The notes under the pieces are model-generated. The model was not told the origin of the DNA. It saw nothing but the letters and a program-made list of their open reading frames with translations, and did not search any database. From NCBI RefSeq assembly GCF_001463765.1, contig NZ_BBWK01000044.1, forward strand, positions 1 through 43,924: 43,924 nucleotides of DNA. Reading direction: 5' to 3'. Position numbers and translations under genes: made by a program. This document shows positions 16,338 to 25,790 of this stretch, one piece after another. This DNA is from Aureimonas sp. AU4. Lineage in GTDB: Bacteria; Pseudomonadota; Alphaproteobacteria; Rhizobiales; Rhizobiaceae. Every line of letters starts with the position of its first letter. The stretch's first letter is position 1.

Positions 16338-16388
16338 AAACGGATCGTCGCTCCGCTTGTGATATACGGAGCAATGTTCCGTTTATCA
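16338..16388. promoter_or_regulatory. Two TetR-type operators between hydrolase and tetR
   Basis: The stronger site is TGATATACGGA (16360-16370), 7 bases, TCCGTTTATCA (16378-16388): 10 of 11 paired positions. The weaker site is AAACGGA (16338-16344), 7 bases, TCCGCTT (16352-16358): 6 of 7. Both share CGGA-N7-TCCG, and their centres are 26 bases apart. They lie in the shared promoter region. Confidence 0.65.
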
Positions 16389-16439
16389 AGCCGGCATGGC
16401 GCGTCGCGAGTTCGGAGAGATGGATTGTCGAAGGAGCCG

Positions 16440-17003
16440 ATGGAGCCATCCGCCGCATCGACCGGACGCGGCGTCCGCGCAGACGCCCGCCGCAACGAGG
16501 ATGCCCTCTTGGAAGCCGCCAAGCAGATCTTCGCCGACCAGGGCATCGACGCGCCGGTCCGCGAGATCGCGGCAAGGGCAGGGGTCGGGATGGGCACGCT
16601 CTACCGGCGCTTCCCGACCCGGTCCGATCTGATCGCCGGCGTGTTCCGCCGCGAGGTGGACGCCTGCACGGCGGCGGCCGCCGAACTGGCGCGGCGTCAT
16701 GCTCCGGCGGACGCGGTGGCGTTCTGGCTCGAACGCTACTGGGAGTTCCTGACCACCAAGCGGGGTCTGGCGGCCGCGCTGCATTCCGGCGATCCGACGT
16801 TCGAGACGTTGCCGGGCTATTTCAGGGCGAATTTCGAGCCCGCGCTGCGCGCGCTGCTGGACGCCGCGGTCGCATCGAAGCAGCTGCGCGGCGACGTGGA
16901 GCCCTGGGACTTGCTGCGCGCGGTCGGTGCGCTCGCCGGAACGGCCAACAGCTGGCCGATGGTGGCGCTCCTGATCGACGGATTGCGCGTCAGGGCGAAC
17001 TGA
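16440..17003 (+). CDS. TetR/AcrR-family transcriptional regulator
   Basis: The 187-aa protein has a typical N-terminal helix-turn-helix (about 20-65; VREIAARAGVGMGTLYRRFPTRSDL) and a helical C-terminal ligand domain resembling the SBP_bac_TetR class seen in many small alphaproteobacterial repressors. The ATG at 16440 has AAGGAG five bases upstream, which decides against the longer frame beginning at 16359. It is divergent from the alpha/beta hydrolase and probably represses both that gene and itself through the two palindromes in between. Confidence 0.88.
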   Translation: MEPSAASTGRGVRADARRNEDALLEAAKQIFADQGIDAPVREIAARAGVGMGTLYRRFPTRSDLIAGVFRREVDACTAAAAELARRHAPADAVAFWLERYWEFLTTKRGLAAALHSGDPTFETLPGYFRANFEPALRALLDAAVASKQLRGDVEPWDLLRAVGALAGTANSWPMVALLIDGLRVRAN

Positions 17004-17014
17004 CGGGCGCGCCC

Positions 17015-17644
17015 TTACGCCACCCGGATGCCGAAGACGTCGGAGACGGCGGCGTAGCTCATGAGCGCCACGATCACCATCATCGTGACGATCGCGATCG
17101 AGAGCGGCAGGTCGGACTGCGTGGAGTGGCTGACGAGGCGGACCGTCAGGACGATCGAGAGCGCGGCCACCACGAGGCCGAGCGCCTGCGTCCCCTCGTT
17201 GGAGCCCGTCAGCAGGACGAGCAGGAAGAAGGGCGAGAAGATCCACGCCATCAGCGCGCCGCCCCAGTTCAGCGCCACCACGAAGGGCACGATCTTGCGC
17301 GTGAAGCCGATATGGGGCGCGGCCGACATCATGATGAGGATGGGCACGAGCCAGGCGGTCGCGTCGGCGGCGGCGTGGGCGAGGTAGTCGATCGCGGTGC
17401 CCGCCTGGCCCCCGGCGCGCTCGATGCGCTCGAACTCGATCCAGGACAGGATCGAGGGCGGCAGGGCGACGAGAAGCGCGGCGAAGGAGCGCCAGAATCC
17501 GTCGGCCGAGAGGTCGAGCCGGCGAAGGCCGTCCGGCTGCCCGCCCATCAGACGCGCCGCGCCCGAGAAGTAACGCAGGATTTCGCCGAGCGAGGGCAGG
17601 AAGTCAGGCGTGGGCGGCGAACCAGCGGGCAATGAAGGTCTCAT
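17015..17644 (-). CDS. YIP1-like multi-pass membrane protein of unknown function
   Basis: The 209-aa protein has about five hydrophobic helices (near 50-67, 95-110, 118-140, 150-170 and 180-205) and no catalytic motif that I can name. Its arrangement resembles YIP1/DUF1282-type proteins. The segment SLGEILRYFSGAARLM before the first helix looks conserved, so the ATG at 17644 is preferred even though it overlaps the end of dapE by 41 bases; its ribosome site is weak. The overlap implies co-transcription with dapE. Function unknown. Confidence 0.7.
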   Translation of the reverse strand: MRPSLPAGSPPTPDFLPSLGEILRYFSGAARLMGGQPDGLRRLDLSADGFWRSFAALLVALPPSILSWIEFERIERAGGQAGTAIDYLAHAAADATAWLVPILIMMSAAPHIGFTRKIVPFVVALNWGGALMAWIFSPFFLLVLLTGSNEGTQALGLVVAALSIVLTVRLVSHSTQSDLPLSIAIVTMMVIVALMSYAAVSDVFGIRVA

Positions 17645-18791
17645 AGATGCGCGTCAACGTCTCGAGGTCCGACAGGGCGACACGCTCATCAGCCATATGC
17701 ATGGTGCGCCCGACAAGCCCGAACTCCACCACCGCGCAATGGTTCTTGATGAAGCGCGCATCCGACGTGCCGCCCGAGGTCGAGAGGTCCGGGACGCGGC
17801 CGGTGACAGCCTCGATCGCCTCGCCGAGCGTCTGCGTCAAAGCGCCCGGGGCCGTCACGAAGCATTCTGAGACCGGCTCGCGCCAGCGGACCGCGTGCTC
17901 GCCGGGGCCGCGCGGGCAGGCTGCGAGCCCCGCCTCGATGCGCCGCTCGAGCTCGGTGCGCAGCGTCTCGCCGGTCCAGCAGTCGTTGAAGCGCACGTTG
18001 AAGCGCACCGTGGCGCTCGCGGGAACGACGTTGGTGCTGGGGTTGCCCGTGTCCACCGAGGTGACCTCGAGGTTGGAGGGCTGGAACCGGCTCGTGCCGC
18101 CGTCGAGAAGGGGATGGAGCAGCGACTGCAGCACGGGCCCGAGCCGGTGGAGCGGGTTGTCGGCCCTGTCGGGATAGGCGACGTGGCCCTGGCGTCCCGT
18201 AAGCGTAAGCTCGCCCGAGAGCGAGCCGCGCCGCCCGATCTTGACCATGTCGCCGAGCGCGTCCGGATTGGTCGGCTCGCCGACGAGGCAGGCATCGAAG
18301 CGAAGGCCCCGGGCCTCGGCGTGGCGCAGGAGCTTCACCGTGCCGTTGACGGCCGGACCCTCCTCGTCGCCGGTGACGAGAAGCGAGACGCGGCCCGCAT
18401 CGGGAAGGGCGCCGCGCGCGACAAGGCGCGCGAGCGCCGCCACGAAGCAGGCGATGCCGCCCTTCATGTCGACCGCGCCGCGCCCCCACATCTCGCCGTT
18501 CTCGACGGCGGCCGAGAAGGGCGGGTGGCGCCAGTCGCCCTCCGGACCCGGCGGCACGACGTCGGTGTGGCCGGCGAAGCAGAGGTGGGGGCCTTGCGAG
18601 CCGCGCGTGGCGAGAAGGTTCTCGACGCTCGCCTCGCCGTCTTCGTGAAAGACGGGGCGCTCGGTGGAAAAGCCGAGCGGCGCCAGCATCCGCTCCAGCG
18701 CCTCGAGCGCGCCACCCTCCTCGGGCGTCACGGAGGGGCAGCGCAGAAGCGTCTCGAGGTTGCGGGCGGGGTCCAGGACAAGCTCGGTCAT
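17604..18791 (-). CDS. dapE: Succinyl-diaminopimelate desuccinylase
   Basis: The 395-aa M20-family metalloenzyme hydrolyses N-succinyl-LL-2,6-diaminopimelate to DAP in lysine and peptidoglycan synthesis. Metal and catalytic residues are seen in GHTDVVPPG (H75, D77), GRGAVDMKGG (D108) and TGDEEGPAVNGT (E143-E144). The dimerisation domain and the late GGTSDARF motif are present. The ATG at 18791 gives MTELVLDPARNLETLLRCPS, the usual N-terminus. dapD, the enzyme two steps earlier, lies 1.6 kb away on the same strand, separated by the Slt-type gene. The downstream membrane-protein gene overlaps its end. Confidence 0.95.
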   Translation of the reverse strand: MTELVLDPARNLETLLRCPSVTPEEGGALEALERMLAPLGFSTERPVFHEDGEASVENLLATRGSQGPHLCFAGHTDVVPPGPEGDWRHPPFSAAVENGEMWGRGAVDMKGGIACFVAALARLVARGALPDAGRVSLLVTGDEEGPAVNGTVKLLRHAEARGLRFDACLVGEPTNPDALGDMVKIGRRGSLSGELTLTGRQGHVAYPDRADNPLHRLGPVLQSLLHPLLDGGTSRFQPSNLEVTSVDTGNPSTNVVPASATVRFNVRFNDCWTGETLRTELERRIEAGLAACPRGPGEHAVRWREPVSECFVTAPGALTQTLGEAIEAVTGRVPDLSTSGGTSDARFIKNHCAVVEFGLVGRTMHMADERVALSDLETLTRIYETFIARWFAAHA

Positions 18792-18897
18792 GGAGGATGC
18801 CTTAACGTTCCGTGCCGATCGCGTCACCCCTCAGGGCTTGCCTTGAGCCTGTGCATGGAAAAATCAAGACTGGTGCTTTCCCGCCACGCTGCGCTAC

Positions 18898-18914
18898 GTT
18901 CGTGAACGGTTCGT
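18898..18914 (+). repeat. 11-bp-spaced direct repeat upstream of the Slt-type gene
   Basis: GTTCGT occurs at 18898-18903 and again at 18909-18914, one helical turn apart, about 85-100 bases before the transglycosylase start. Such spacing is typical of OmpR/PhoB-type response-regulator sites, but the repeat is short and no regulator is identified. Confidence 0.3.
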
Positions 18915-18997
18915 AACCTTCGCCCCAGCTTCGCCACGTTTTGGCCGGGTTCGGAAGCGAGTTCGGGCCGCAGGGGAAACTGCCATGGGGGCCATGC

Positions 18998-20359
18998 ATG
19001 ACCTATCAGCGGGCTGAGGAAGCCCGGTTCGCTCGTTTGCGCGCCGGTCGTTTCAAGCACGTGGCGACCTTCGCCATCCTCGCACCGCTGATCCTGACGG
19101 GATGCGTGTCCCAGAAGGACACCCTGACCGGCACCGCCGACCTCACGCCCGCCTCACCCGCCGGAACGCAGGTCGCGGAAGCGCCCAAGGCGGTCGAGAT
19201 CGCCAGCGCCGACGGCGGTCCCAGCCGCGTGATCCTGCCGCAGACCCGTCCCGGCGCCGAACCGGTCCAGGTGGCGGCGGCCGCCACGCCCACCGCCGAG
19301 CGGGGCGAGCGCGTCGCCCGCGTCCAGGCGCCCCGTTCCCTGGCCGGCCGCGCGCTCGACACAGCCTCCGCCGCCAAGGACGCCGCCGCGCTCACCGCGA
19401 TTGCCGCCAAGGACACGGTGGTGGCCGGCGCCGCCAAGGTCGGCTCGGGCGCCGTCCACGTCGCCAGCGTCTCGGTCGCCACGGTCCAGAACGTCGCGCA
19501 GGCCGTGTCCGACACGATCACCGGCGACCCCAAGATCGACCGCATGATCGAGAAGGCGGCCGACGAGAACGAGATTCCCCGCGAACTCGCCTACGCGGTG
19601 GTGCGCGTCGAGAGCCACTACAATCCGCGCGCCAAGGGCGCGGGCGTCTACGGCCTGTCGCAGATCAAGCCCGCCACCGCGCGCGGCCTCGGCTTCTCCG
19701 GCCCGGCCGAGGCCCTGCTCGATCCCGAGACCAACCTTCGCTACGGCATGCGCTACCTCAAGGGCGCCTGGGAGGAGGGCAACGGCGACGTCTGCCAGAC
19801 CGCCATGAAGTACAAGGGCGGCCATCGCACCACGGTGATGACCAAGTCCGCCAGCGTCTACTGCTCCAACGTCAAGCGCCACATGGCCTCGATCCGCGCC
19901 CGCAAGACGCCGGCCATGGGTCCCGACCGCATCCTGGTGGCCGCCGTCGAGCCGACTCCGCGCAAGGGCCTGATCGCCCGCAGCATCGCCACCGCAGCGC
20001 CGACGCCGCTTCCGGGCGTCTCGGCCGCAGCCCTGATCGCTCCCACCGCCGCGCAGGCCGCGCCGGCGAGCGCGTCCGCCGCCATCGCTCCCGCGGCCGT
20101 CGCGCGTGTCGCCCTGCCGTCCGGCGCGCCGCGCACGGCCGAGGCCGCGCCGGAAGCCTCCGTGCCGCCGAGCGTGAAGGTCGCGGAGAACCGCCCCGTG
20201 CCGCTCCTGGAGCGCGTCGCCAATCGTCCCGCCTCCACCGGCGGACGCGTCGTGCGCGCCGCGCCCGAACCGGACGCCAGCCGCTTCGGCGGGACGTTCG
20301 ACGCCTCCGGCCCCTCGACGGGCGCCGCCGCGCCGGCGGGCGGCCTCGGCTTCAACTGA
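18998..20359 (+). CDS. Slt-type lytic transglycosylase, putative lipoprotein
   Basis: The 453-aa protein has an N-terminal export signal with a lipobox-like LTGC (C36), an Ala/Thr-rich linker, and an SLT domain (about 178-305). The catalytic E205 lies in VVRVESHYNPRAKGAG, followed by YGLSQIKPATARGLGF. A long Ala/Pro-rich disordered tail follows. It should be anchored in the periplasm and cleave peptidoglycan. The lipobox lies after an unusually long, basic N-region, so lipidation is likely but not certain. The ATG at 18998 has a GGGGG run upstream. The gene is divergent from dapE and ends at a strong terminator shared with dapD. Confidence 0.85.
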   Translation: MTYQRAEEARFARLRAGRFKHVATFAILAPLILTGCVSQKDTLTGTADLTPASPAGTQVAEAPKAVEIASADGGPSRVILPQTRPGAEPVQVAAAATPTAERGERVARVQAPRSLAGRALDTASAAKDAAALTAIAAKDTVVAGAAKVGSGAVHVASVSVATVQNVAQAVSDTITGDPKIDRMIEKAADENEIPRELAYAVVRVESHYNPRAKGAGVYGLSQIKPATARGLGFSGPAEALLDPETNLRYGMRYLKGAWEEGNGDVCQTAMKYKGGHRTTVMTKSASVYCSNVKRHMASIRARKTPAMGPDRILVAAVEPTPRKGLIARSIATAAPTPLPGVSAAALIAPTAAQAAPASASAAIAPAAVARVALPSGAPRTAEAAPEASVPPSVKVAENRPVPLLERVANRPASTGGRVVRAAPEPDASRFGGTFDASGPSTGAAAPAGGLGFN

Positions 20360-20376
20360 TCGAAGCCGACCCTTCC

Positions 20377-20415
20377 AACGAAAAAGGCCGGGCGCTGAGC
20401 CCGGCCTTTTTCGTT
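20377..20415. terminator. Bidirectional intrinsic terminator between Slt-type gene and dapD
   Basis: A perfect 17-bp inverted repeat (20377-20393 and 20399-20415) with a GCTGA loop is flanked by A5 on one side and T5 on the other, giving a proper terminator on both strands for the two convergent genes. Confidence 0.92.
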
Positions 20416-20432
20416 TCAGGAGCGGGCGCGGC

Positions 20433-21281
<849 letters not shown>

Positions 21282-21368
21282 CGCGAAATCGTCTCCGGCG
21301 GCGTATGGGTCGGCAGACGCTCTATGGGACCCCCGGCAAGGGGTCAATCGCAAGGCACGGCAGGACCC

Positions 21369-22259
21369 ATGACCGACGACGACAGCGCCAAGACCGAGGC
21401 CGACCTGCCCGTGAAGCCCGACGGCGAGCCGGTGGGCACGTTCAAGCCGTTTCCCTCGTCCGGCCACGACCTCGCGCGCCAGGCGGCCAGGCCCGACACG
21501 CCGCAGACCCGCTCGCCGACCTATCGCCTCGCCTTCGACGACCACGACTTCATGAACTCGGACGCCATGCGGGGCGTGCGCCTGCAGCTGGAGCTGATGA
21601 AGCCGGAGATGGCGCTGCGCGAGGCGGGCATCCTGTCGACCGTGGTCCTGTTCGGAGGCGCGCGCATCCCGGCGCCGGGGCAGGCCCCCTGGGCCGCGCG
21701 CAACGAGGGGCAGGCGGAGCGCCTTCGCGCCAACAGCCGCTTCTACGACGAGGCCCGGCACTTCGCGCGGCTCGCCTCGCAGCATTCCGCCAACACCTCG
21801 GGCGGCAAGGAGTTCGTGATCGTGACGGGCGGCGGTCCCGGCGTCATGGAGGCGGGCAACCGGGGCGCGGCGGATGTCGAGGCGGTGTCGATCGCGCTCA
21901 ACATCACACTGCCGCACGAGCAGGCGCCCAACCCCTACGTCACGCCCGAACTCTGCTTCAACTTCCACTACTTCGCCCTGCGCAAGATGCACTTCCTCCT
22001 GCGCGCCAAGGCGATGGCGATCTTTCCGGGCGGCTTCGGCACGATGGACGAGTTGTTCGAGGCGCTGACGCTGATCCAGACGGGCCGCATGGCGCGCATT
22101 CCGGTGGTGCTCTTCGGGGGCGACTTCTGGCGCCGCGCGGTCGACTTCGGCTTTCTCGCCGAAGAAGGGACGATCGCGCCCGGCGACCTCGAACTCTTCC
22201 ACTTCGTCGACACGGCGGAAGAAGGGTGGGCCGTGATCCGGAAGGCCTACGGCTTCTGA
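21369..22259 (+). CDS. LOG-family protein (cytokinin riboside 5'-monophosphate phosphoribohydrolase-like)
   Basis: The 296-aa protein has a Rossmann-type core with both LOG motifs: [14 protein letters not shown] (154 onward) and PGGFGTMDE (220-228). Family members release free bases from nucleoside 5'-monophosphates, although many bacterial ones are mislabelled lysine decarboxylases. An N-terminal extension of about 80 residues, rich in Asp, Pro and Lys, precedes the core, making it longer than the 190-aa plant-type LOG. The ATG at 21369 has AGGA upstream. It is divergent from dapD, with 87 bases between the starts. Confidence 0.85.
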   Translation: MTDDDSAKTEADLPVKPDGEPVGTFKPFPSSGHDLARQAARPDTPQTRSPTYRLAFDDHDFMNSDAMRGVRLQLELMKPEMALREAGILSTVVLFGGARIPAPGQAPWAARNEGQAERLRANSRFYDEARHFARLASQHSANTSGGKEFVIVTGGGPGVMEAGNRGAADVEAVSIALNITLPHEQAPNPYVTPELCFNFHYFALRKMHFLLRAKAMAIFPGGFGTMDELFEALTLIQTGRMARIPVVLFGGDFWRRAVDFGFLAEEGTIAPGDLELFHFVDTAEEGWAVIRKAYGF

Positions 22260-22292
22260 GCGCCCGCGCATGGCGTCGAGGGACGGAACGGG

Positions 22293-22317
22293 GGAACCGC
22301 GACGGCGCCGCCCCGTT
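22293..22317 (+). promoter_or_regulatory. EcfG-type general stress promoter
   Basis: GGAAC (22293-22297), 16 bases, CGTT (22314-22317): an exact match to the alphaproteobacterial EcfG consensus GGAAC-N16/17-CGTT, 30 bases upstream of the start of the 99-aa gene and in the same direction. Confidence 0.7.
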
Positions 22318-22346
22318 GGCCCCTAACCCTGAGACAGGAGGACGCC

Positions 22347-22646
22347 ATGGGCGATCTCGACACCGATTCCGACATGATGCGCCGCCAGCAGGCGATGGAC
22401 GTGCATGAGCGCCTCGCGCCCGACGAGACGCACGCGGCGCGCGGCGCGAGCGACACCGACGCGCAGAGCCGGGCCGCGCGCGAGGCCGCCAAGGCCGACG
22501 CGGTCACACGCGTCAACACGCAGCAGGACGCGGTCTTCGCGCAGAACCGGCGCGGCGTAGGCGCTGCGGAGGCCGATCAGATGGCGGACGCGGCCAGCGG
22601 CGGCGTCTCGCTGGCGCATCCGGGCCGCTCGCTGCTCGGCGACTGA
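22347..22646 (+). CDS. Small hydrophilic protein of unknown function, probably stress-induced
   Basis: The 99-aa product has no signal peptide, membrane helix or known domain. It is rich in Ala, Asp, Arg and Gln and looks helical or disordered (MGDLDTDSDMMRRQQAMDV, then many Ala-Arg-Asp runs). It is likely real: an AGGAGG ribosome site stands about six bases before the ATG, and a perfect EcfG-type promoter stands just upstream. It is convergent with the nucleotidase gene, and a short GGGGC-GTC-GCCCC hairpin (22659-22671) lies between them. No function can be assigned. Confidence 0.7.
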   Translation: MGDLDTDSDMMRRQQAMDVHERLAPDETHAARGASDTDAQSRAAREAAKADAVTRVNTQQDAVFAQNRRGVGAAEADQMADAASGGVSLAHPGRSLLGD

Positions 22647-22658
22647 CGATCCGGCCCC

Positions 22659-22671
22659 GGGGCGTCGCCCC
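22659..22671. terminator. Short hairpin between convergent genes
   Basis: GGGGC-GTC-GCCCC forms a 5-bp stem between the 99-aa gene and the nucleotidase stop (touching the latter). It is short and has no T run. Confidence 0.35.
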
Positions 22672-23421
22672 TCAGGCGGCGTCCCCTGCCTCGCCCCGGA
22701 TGCGGCGCAGGAAGCGCGTCAGGTCGTCGGTGACGAAGTCGATGTGCTCGCCGTCCCGTCCCTCGTGCTCCCAGACGTCGCCGATCGTGGTCTCGAAGTT
22801 TTCCGGCACCACGAGAACCGTGCGCATGCCGCGCGCCTTGGGCACCTCGAGGTTGCGCGCGAGATCCTCGAACATCGCGGCGTTGGCCGTGTCGATCCGG
22901 TGGAGGCCGGCGAACTTGTCGTAGGTCTCGGCGGCGGGCTTGGGGACGAGGCCTGCGGCGACAATGTCGAACACGTCCTCGAAATGCTCGAAGATGCCGA
23001 GCTGGCGGGCCGTGCGCTCGGCGTGTCCCCGGTCGCCGTTGGTGAAGATGAACTTGCGCCCCGGCAGGCGGGCGATCTCGGCGCCGAGCGCCGGGTCGGG
23101 CGCCAGAAACGAATAGTCGATGTCGTGGACGAAGGAGAGGAAGCCGTCGGGGTCGATCCGGTGGCGCTCCATGAGCCCGCGCAACGTCGTGCCGTATTCG
23201 CGGTAGAGCTCCTTCTGCACCACCTTGGCCTCCTCGGCCGAGACCTGGAGGAGTTCCGAGACATAGGACGTCATGCGCTTGTCGATCTGCGCGAACAGGT
23301 CGGTGCGGCGCGGGTAGAGCGTGTTGTCGAGGTCGAACACCCAGTCGCGGACATGGGCGAAGTCGGCGGGCCCGGCGTCGGGCGTGCGGCGGATCGTGGT
23401 GCTCAGGGGGGCGTCGGTCAT
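22672..23421 (-). CDS. HAD-superfamily pyrimidine 5'-nucleotidase
   Basis: The 249-aa protein is a HAD hydrolase with the aspartate motif DWVFDLDNTLYP (nucleophile D30, acid D32), motif II in KFIFTNGDRGHAERT, and the late lysine in LVPKPAAETYDKF. Overall it matches the Sdt1/PPase-like pyrimidine 5'-nucleotidase family found next to argB and dapD in many rhizobia. It would dephosphorylate pyrimidine nucleotides in the cytosol. The ATG at 23421 is chosen; another five codons upstream (23436) is possible. It is transcribed towards the 99-aa gene. Confidence 0.87.
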   Translation of the reverse strand: MTDAPLSTTIRRTPDAGPADFAHVRDWVFDLDNTLYPRRTDLFAQIDKRMTSYVSELLQVSAEEAKVVQKELYREYGTTLRGLMERHRIDPDGFLSFVHDIDYSFLAPDPALGAEIARLPGRKFIFTNGDRGHAERTARQLGIFEHFEDVFDIVAAGLVPKPAAETYDKFAGLHRIDTANAAMFEDLARNLEVPKARGMRTVLVVPENFETTIGDVWEHEGRDGEHIDFVTDDLTRFLRRIRGEAGDAA

Positions 23422-23506
23422 GGCGCCATTCCGCATGGCTGGCCGTCGCGGTCAACCCGGACGGCCGGGGCAGGGGGCGGCGACGCTGCGCCGCCCTTGC
23501 GGGATG

Positions 23507-24805
23507 TCAGGCCGATCGCGGCGTCTGGCGCGCGCCGAGCGGGATCGCCAGAAGCGCCAGCAGCGTGACGGCGGCCGCGGCGGTGAGATAGAGCCCGACC
23601 GAGCCGACCCCGTAGCCGGTCGCGAGCTTGGTCGCGATGTAGGGAGCCAGCGAGGCGCCCACGATGCCGCCGAAGTTGAAGGTCAGCGAGGCCCCGGTGT
23701 AGCGCACGGCCGTCGGGAAGAGGTTGGCGAGCGCGGTGCCGAGCGGCCCGTAGGTCAGGCCCATCAGCGAGAAGCCGATGATCTGGAACGCCAGCACGCT
23801 GACCCCCGTGCCGAGCCCGAAGAGCGGCGCGAACAGGAAGCCGAAGGCGCCGATGCCGAGCGTCGCCGCCACCAGGACCGCGCGCGCCCCGAAGCGGTCG
23901 GCGAGCTTCGCCGAGACGGGAATGGCAAGGCCGAAGAACACCACGGCCAGCATCTGGAGCGGCAGGAACTCGGCCCGGCCGAAGCCCAGCGCGCCCGTGC
24001 CCCAGGACAGGACGAAGGTCGTCATGAGGTAGAACAGGACGAAGGTCGCCATGGCGCCGAACGTGCCGGCGAGAAGCGCGCCCTTGTGCTCGGCGAAGAC
24101 GGTGACGAGCGGCACCTTGACGCGCTCGTGGCGGTCGAGGGCGGCGCGGAACTCCGGCGTCTCGTGGATGCGCAGGCGGACCCAGAGGCCCAGCAGCACG
24201 AGGGCTGCCGAGGCGACGAAGGGAATGCGCCAGCCCCAGCTGTAGAAGGCCTCGTCGGAGATGAGCTCGGCCAGAACCAGGAACGAGCCGTTGGCCAGGA
24301 TGAAGCCGATCGGCGCGCCAAGCTGCGGGAACATGCCGTACCAGGCGCGCTGGCCCGGCGGTGCGTTCTCGGTGGCGAGCAGCACCGCGCCGCCCCACTC
24401 GCCGCCCAGGCCCAGCCCCTGCCCGAAGCGGCAGAGCGCCAGCAGGAGCGGGGCGAGGACGCCGGCCGCCTCGAAGGTCGGCAGAAGGCCGATGGCGACC
24501 GTCGACAGGCCCATGGTCATGAGGGCTGCCACCAGCGTCGCCTTGCGGCCGATCCGGTCGCCGTAGTGGCCGAACAGCGCCGCGCCCACGGGCCGCGCGA
24601 AGAAGGCGATCGCAAACGTCGCGAACGACTGCAGCATGGCCGAGGTCGGATCGGCCGAGGGGAAGAAGAGGTGCGGGAAGACCAGCACCGCGGCGGTCGC
24701 GTAGATGTAGAAGTCGAAGAATTCGATCGTCGTGCCGATCAGGCTCGCAAACAGGATGCGGGCCTTCGAGTTCGGGGCGACAACCGCGGGGGACGAGGGG
24801 CTCAC
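23507..24805 (-). CDS. MFS transporter, metabolite:H+ symporter (MHS) family
   Basis: The 432-aa protein has twelve hydrophobic segments. The MHS signatures are FFDFYIYATAAVLVFPHLFFP in the first helices, FARPVGAALFGHYGDRIGRK in loop 2-3, and CRFGQGLGLGGEWGGAVLL in helix 4. Relatives import organic acids such as shikimate, proline/betaine or alpha-ketoglutarate; the substrate here is unknown. The start is a GTG at 24805 with a weak ribosome site. It follows argB on the same strand after 100 bases that contain an inverted repeat, so joint transcription is uncertain. Confidence 0.88.
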   Translation of the reverse strand: MSPSSPAVVAPNSKARILFASLIGTTIEFFDFYIYATAAVLVFPHLFFPSADPTSAMLQSFATFAIAFFARPVGAALFGHYGDRIGRKATLVAALMTMGLSTVAIGLLPTFEAAGVLAPLLLALCRFGQGLGLGGEWGGAVLLATENAPPGQRAWYGMFPQLGAPIGFILANGSFLVLAELISDEAFYSWGWRIPFVASAALVLLGLWVRLRIHETPEFRAALDRHERVKVPLVTVFAEHKGALLAGTFGAMATFVLFYLMTTFVLSWGTGALGFGRAEFLPLQMLAVVFFGLAIPVSAKLADRFGARAVLVAATLGIGAFGFLFAPLFGLGTGVSVLAFQIIGFSLMGLTYGPLGTALANLFPTAVRYTGASLTFNFGGIVGASLAPYIATKLATGYGVGSVGLYLTAAAAVTLLALLAIPLGARQTPRSA

Positions 24806-24831
24806 GGCAAAGGGCTTTCAGGGATGACGGA

Positions 24832-24851
24832 GGCGTACCCGCAGGTACGCC
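24832..24851. repeat. Inverted repeat between argB and the MFS gene
   Basis: GGCGTACC and GGTACGCC (8 bp, loop CGCA) lie about 55 bases after the argB stop and 27 bases before the MFS start; a further GCGTACCC follows at about 24857. It could be a weak argB terminator, without T run, or an operator. Confidence 0.35.
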
Positions 24852-24905
24852 CCAGCGCGTACCCCAGGGATCGGCCGCCGACAACCCGAAAACGCGACGA
24901 TCGCC

Positions 24906-25790
24906 TTACGGAACGATCAGCGTTCCCGCGCCGTGCTCGGTCAGGAGTTCCAGAAGCACCGCGTGCCGCGTCTTGCCGTTCAGGATCACGACGCCCGCCA
25001 CCCCGCGCTCGATCGCCTCGATGCAGGTCTCGACCTTCGGGATCATGCCGCCCGAGATCGTGCCGTCGGCGATCAGCGCGCGCGCCTGCGTGACCGAGAG
25101 TTCCTTGATCAGCTCGCCGTTGCGGTCGAGGACGCCCGGCACGTCGGTCAGGAACAGGAGGCGCGAGGCCTCCAGCGCGCCGGCAATGGCGCCTGCGAAC
25201 GTGTCGGCGTTGATGTTGTAGGTGTGACCGTCGCGGCCCGGGGCGACCGGCGCGATGACGGGGATCATCTCGGAGCGGGCGAGAAGGTCGAGAAGCGTGC
25301 GGTCGACCTCGGCCGGCTCGCCGACGAAGCCGAGATCGAGCACGCGCTCGATGTTCGAGTCGGGATCGCGCACGCGCTTCTCCGCCTTGCGGGCGAAGAC
25401 CATGTTGCCGTCCTTGCCGCACAGGCCGATGGCCCATTCGCCCTCGGCGTTGATGAGGGCGACGATCTCCTTGTTGATCGAGCCGGCCAGGACCATCTCG
25501 ACGATCTTCACGGTCGCCTCGTCGGTGACGCGAAGGCCCCCCTCGAAGCGCGACTCGATCCCCATCTGCTTCAGCATGGCGCCGATCTGCGGGCCGCCGC
25601 CATGCACCACGATCGGGTTGATGCCGCTCTGCTTCAGAAGCGCGATGTCGCGCGCGAAGGCCTGGCCGAGCGAGGGATCGCCCATGGCATGGCCGCCGTA
25701 CTTCACCACCACGGTCTTGTGCTCGTAGGCCTGCATGAAGGGCAGGGCCTCGGCCAGGAGACTGGCCTGCATCTCGCTCGTGGTGGTCAT
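24906..25790 (-). CDS. argB: Acetylglutamate kinase
   Basis: The 294-aa amino-acid-kinase-family enzyme phosphorylates N-acetyl-L-glutamate in arginine synthesis. Seen are [10 protein letters not shown] (K30), [10 protein letters not shown] (about 61-70), [39 protein letters not shown] and the late lysine in [11 protein letters not shown]. The N-terminal helix before the first strand is of the type found in arginine-sensitive hexameric forms, so feedback inhibition is likely. The ATG at 25790 has GGGAAG upstream; the longer frame is not supported. Confidence 0.95.
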   Translation of the reverse strand: MTTTSEMQASLLAEALPFMQAYEHKTVVVKYGGHAMGDPSLGQAFARDIALLKQSGINPIVVHGGGPQIGAMLKQMGIESRFEGGLRVTDEATVKIVEMVLAGSINKEIVALINAEGEWAIGLCGKDGNMVFARKAEKRVRDPDSNIERVLDLGFVGEPAEVDRTLLDLLARSEMIPVIAPVAPGRDGHTYNINADTFAGAIAGALEASRLLFLTDVPGVLDRNGELIKELSVTQARALIADGTISGGMIPKVETCIEAIERGVAGVVILNGKTRHAVLLELLTEHGAGTLIVP

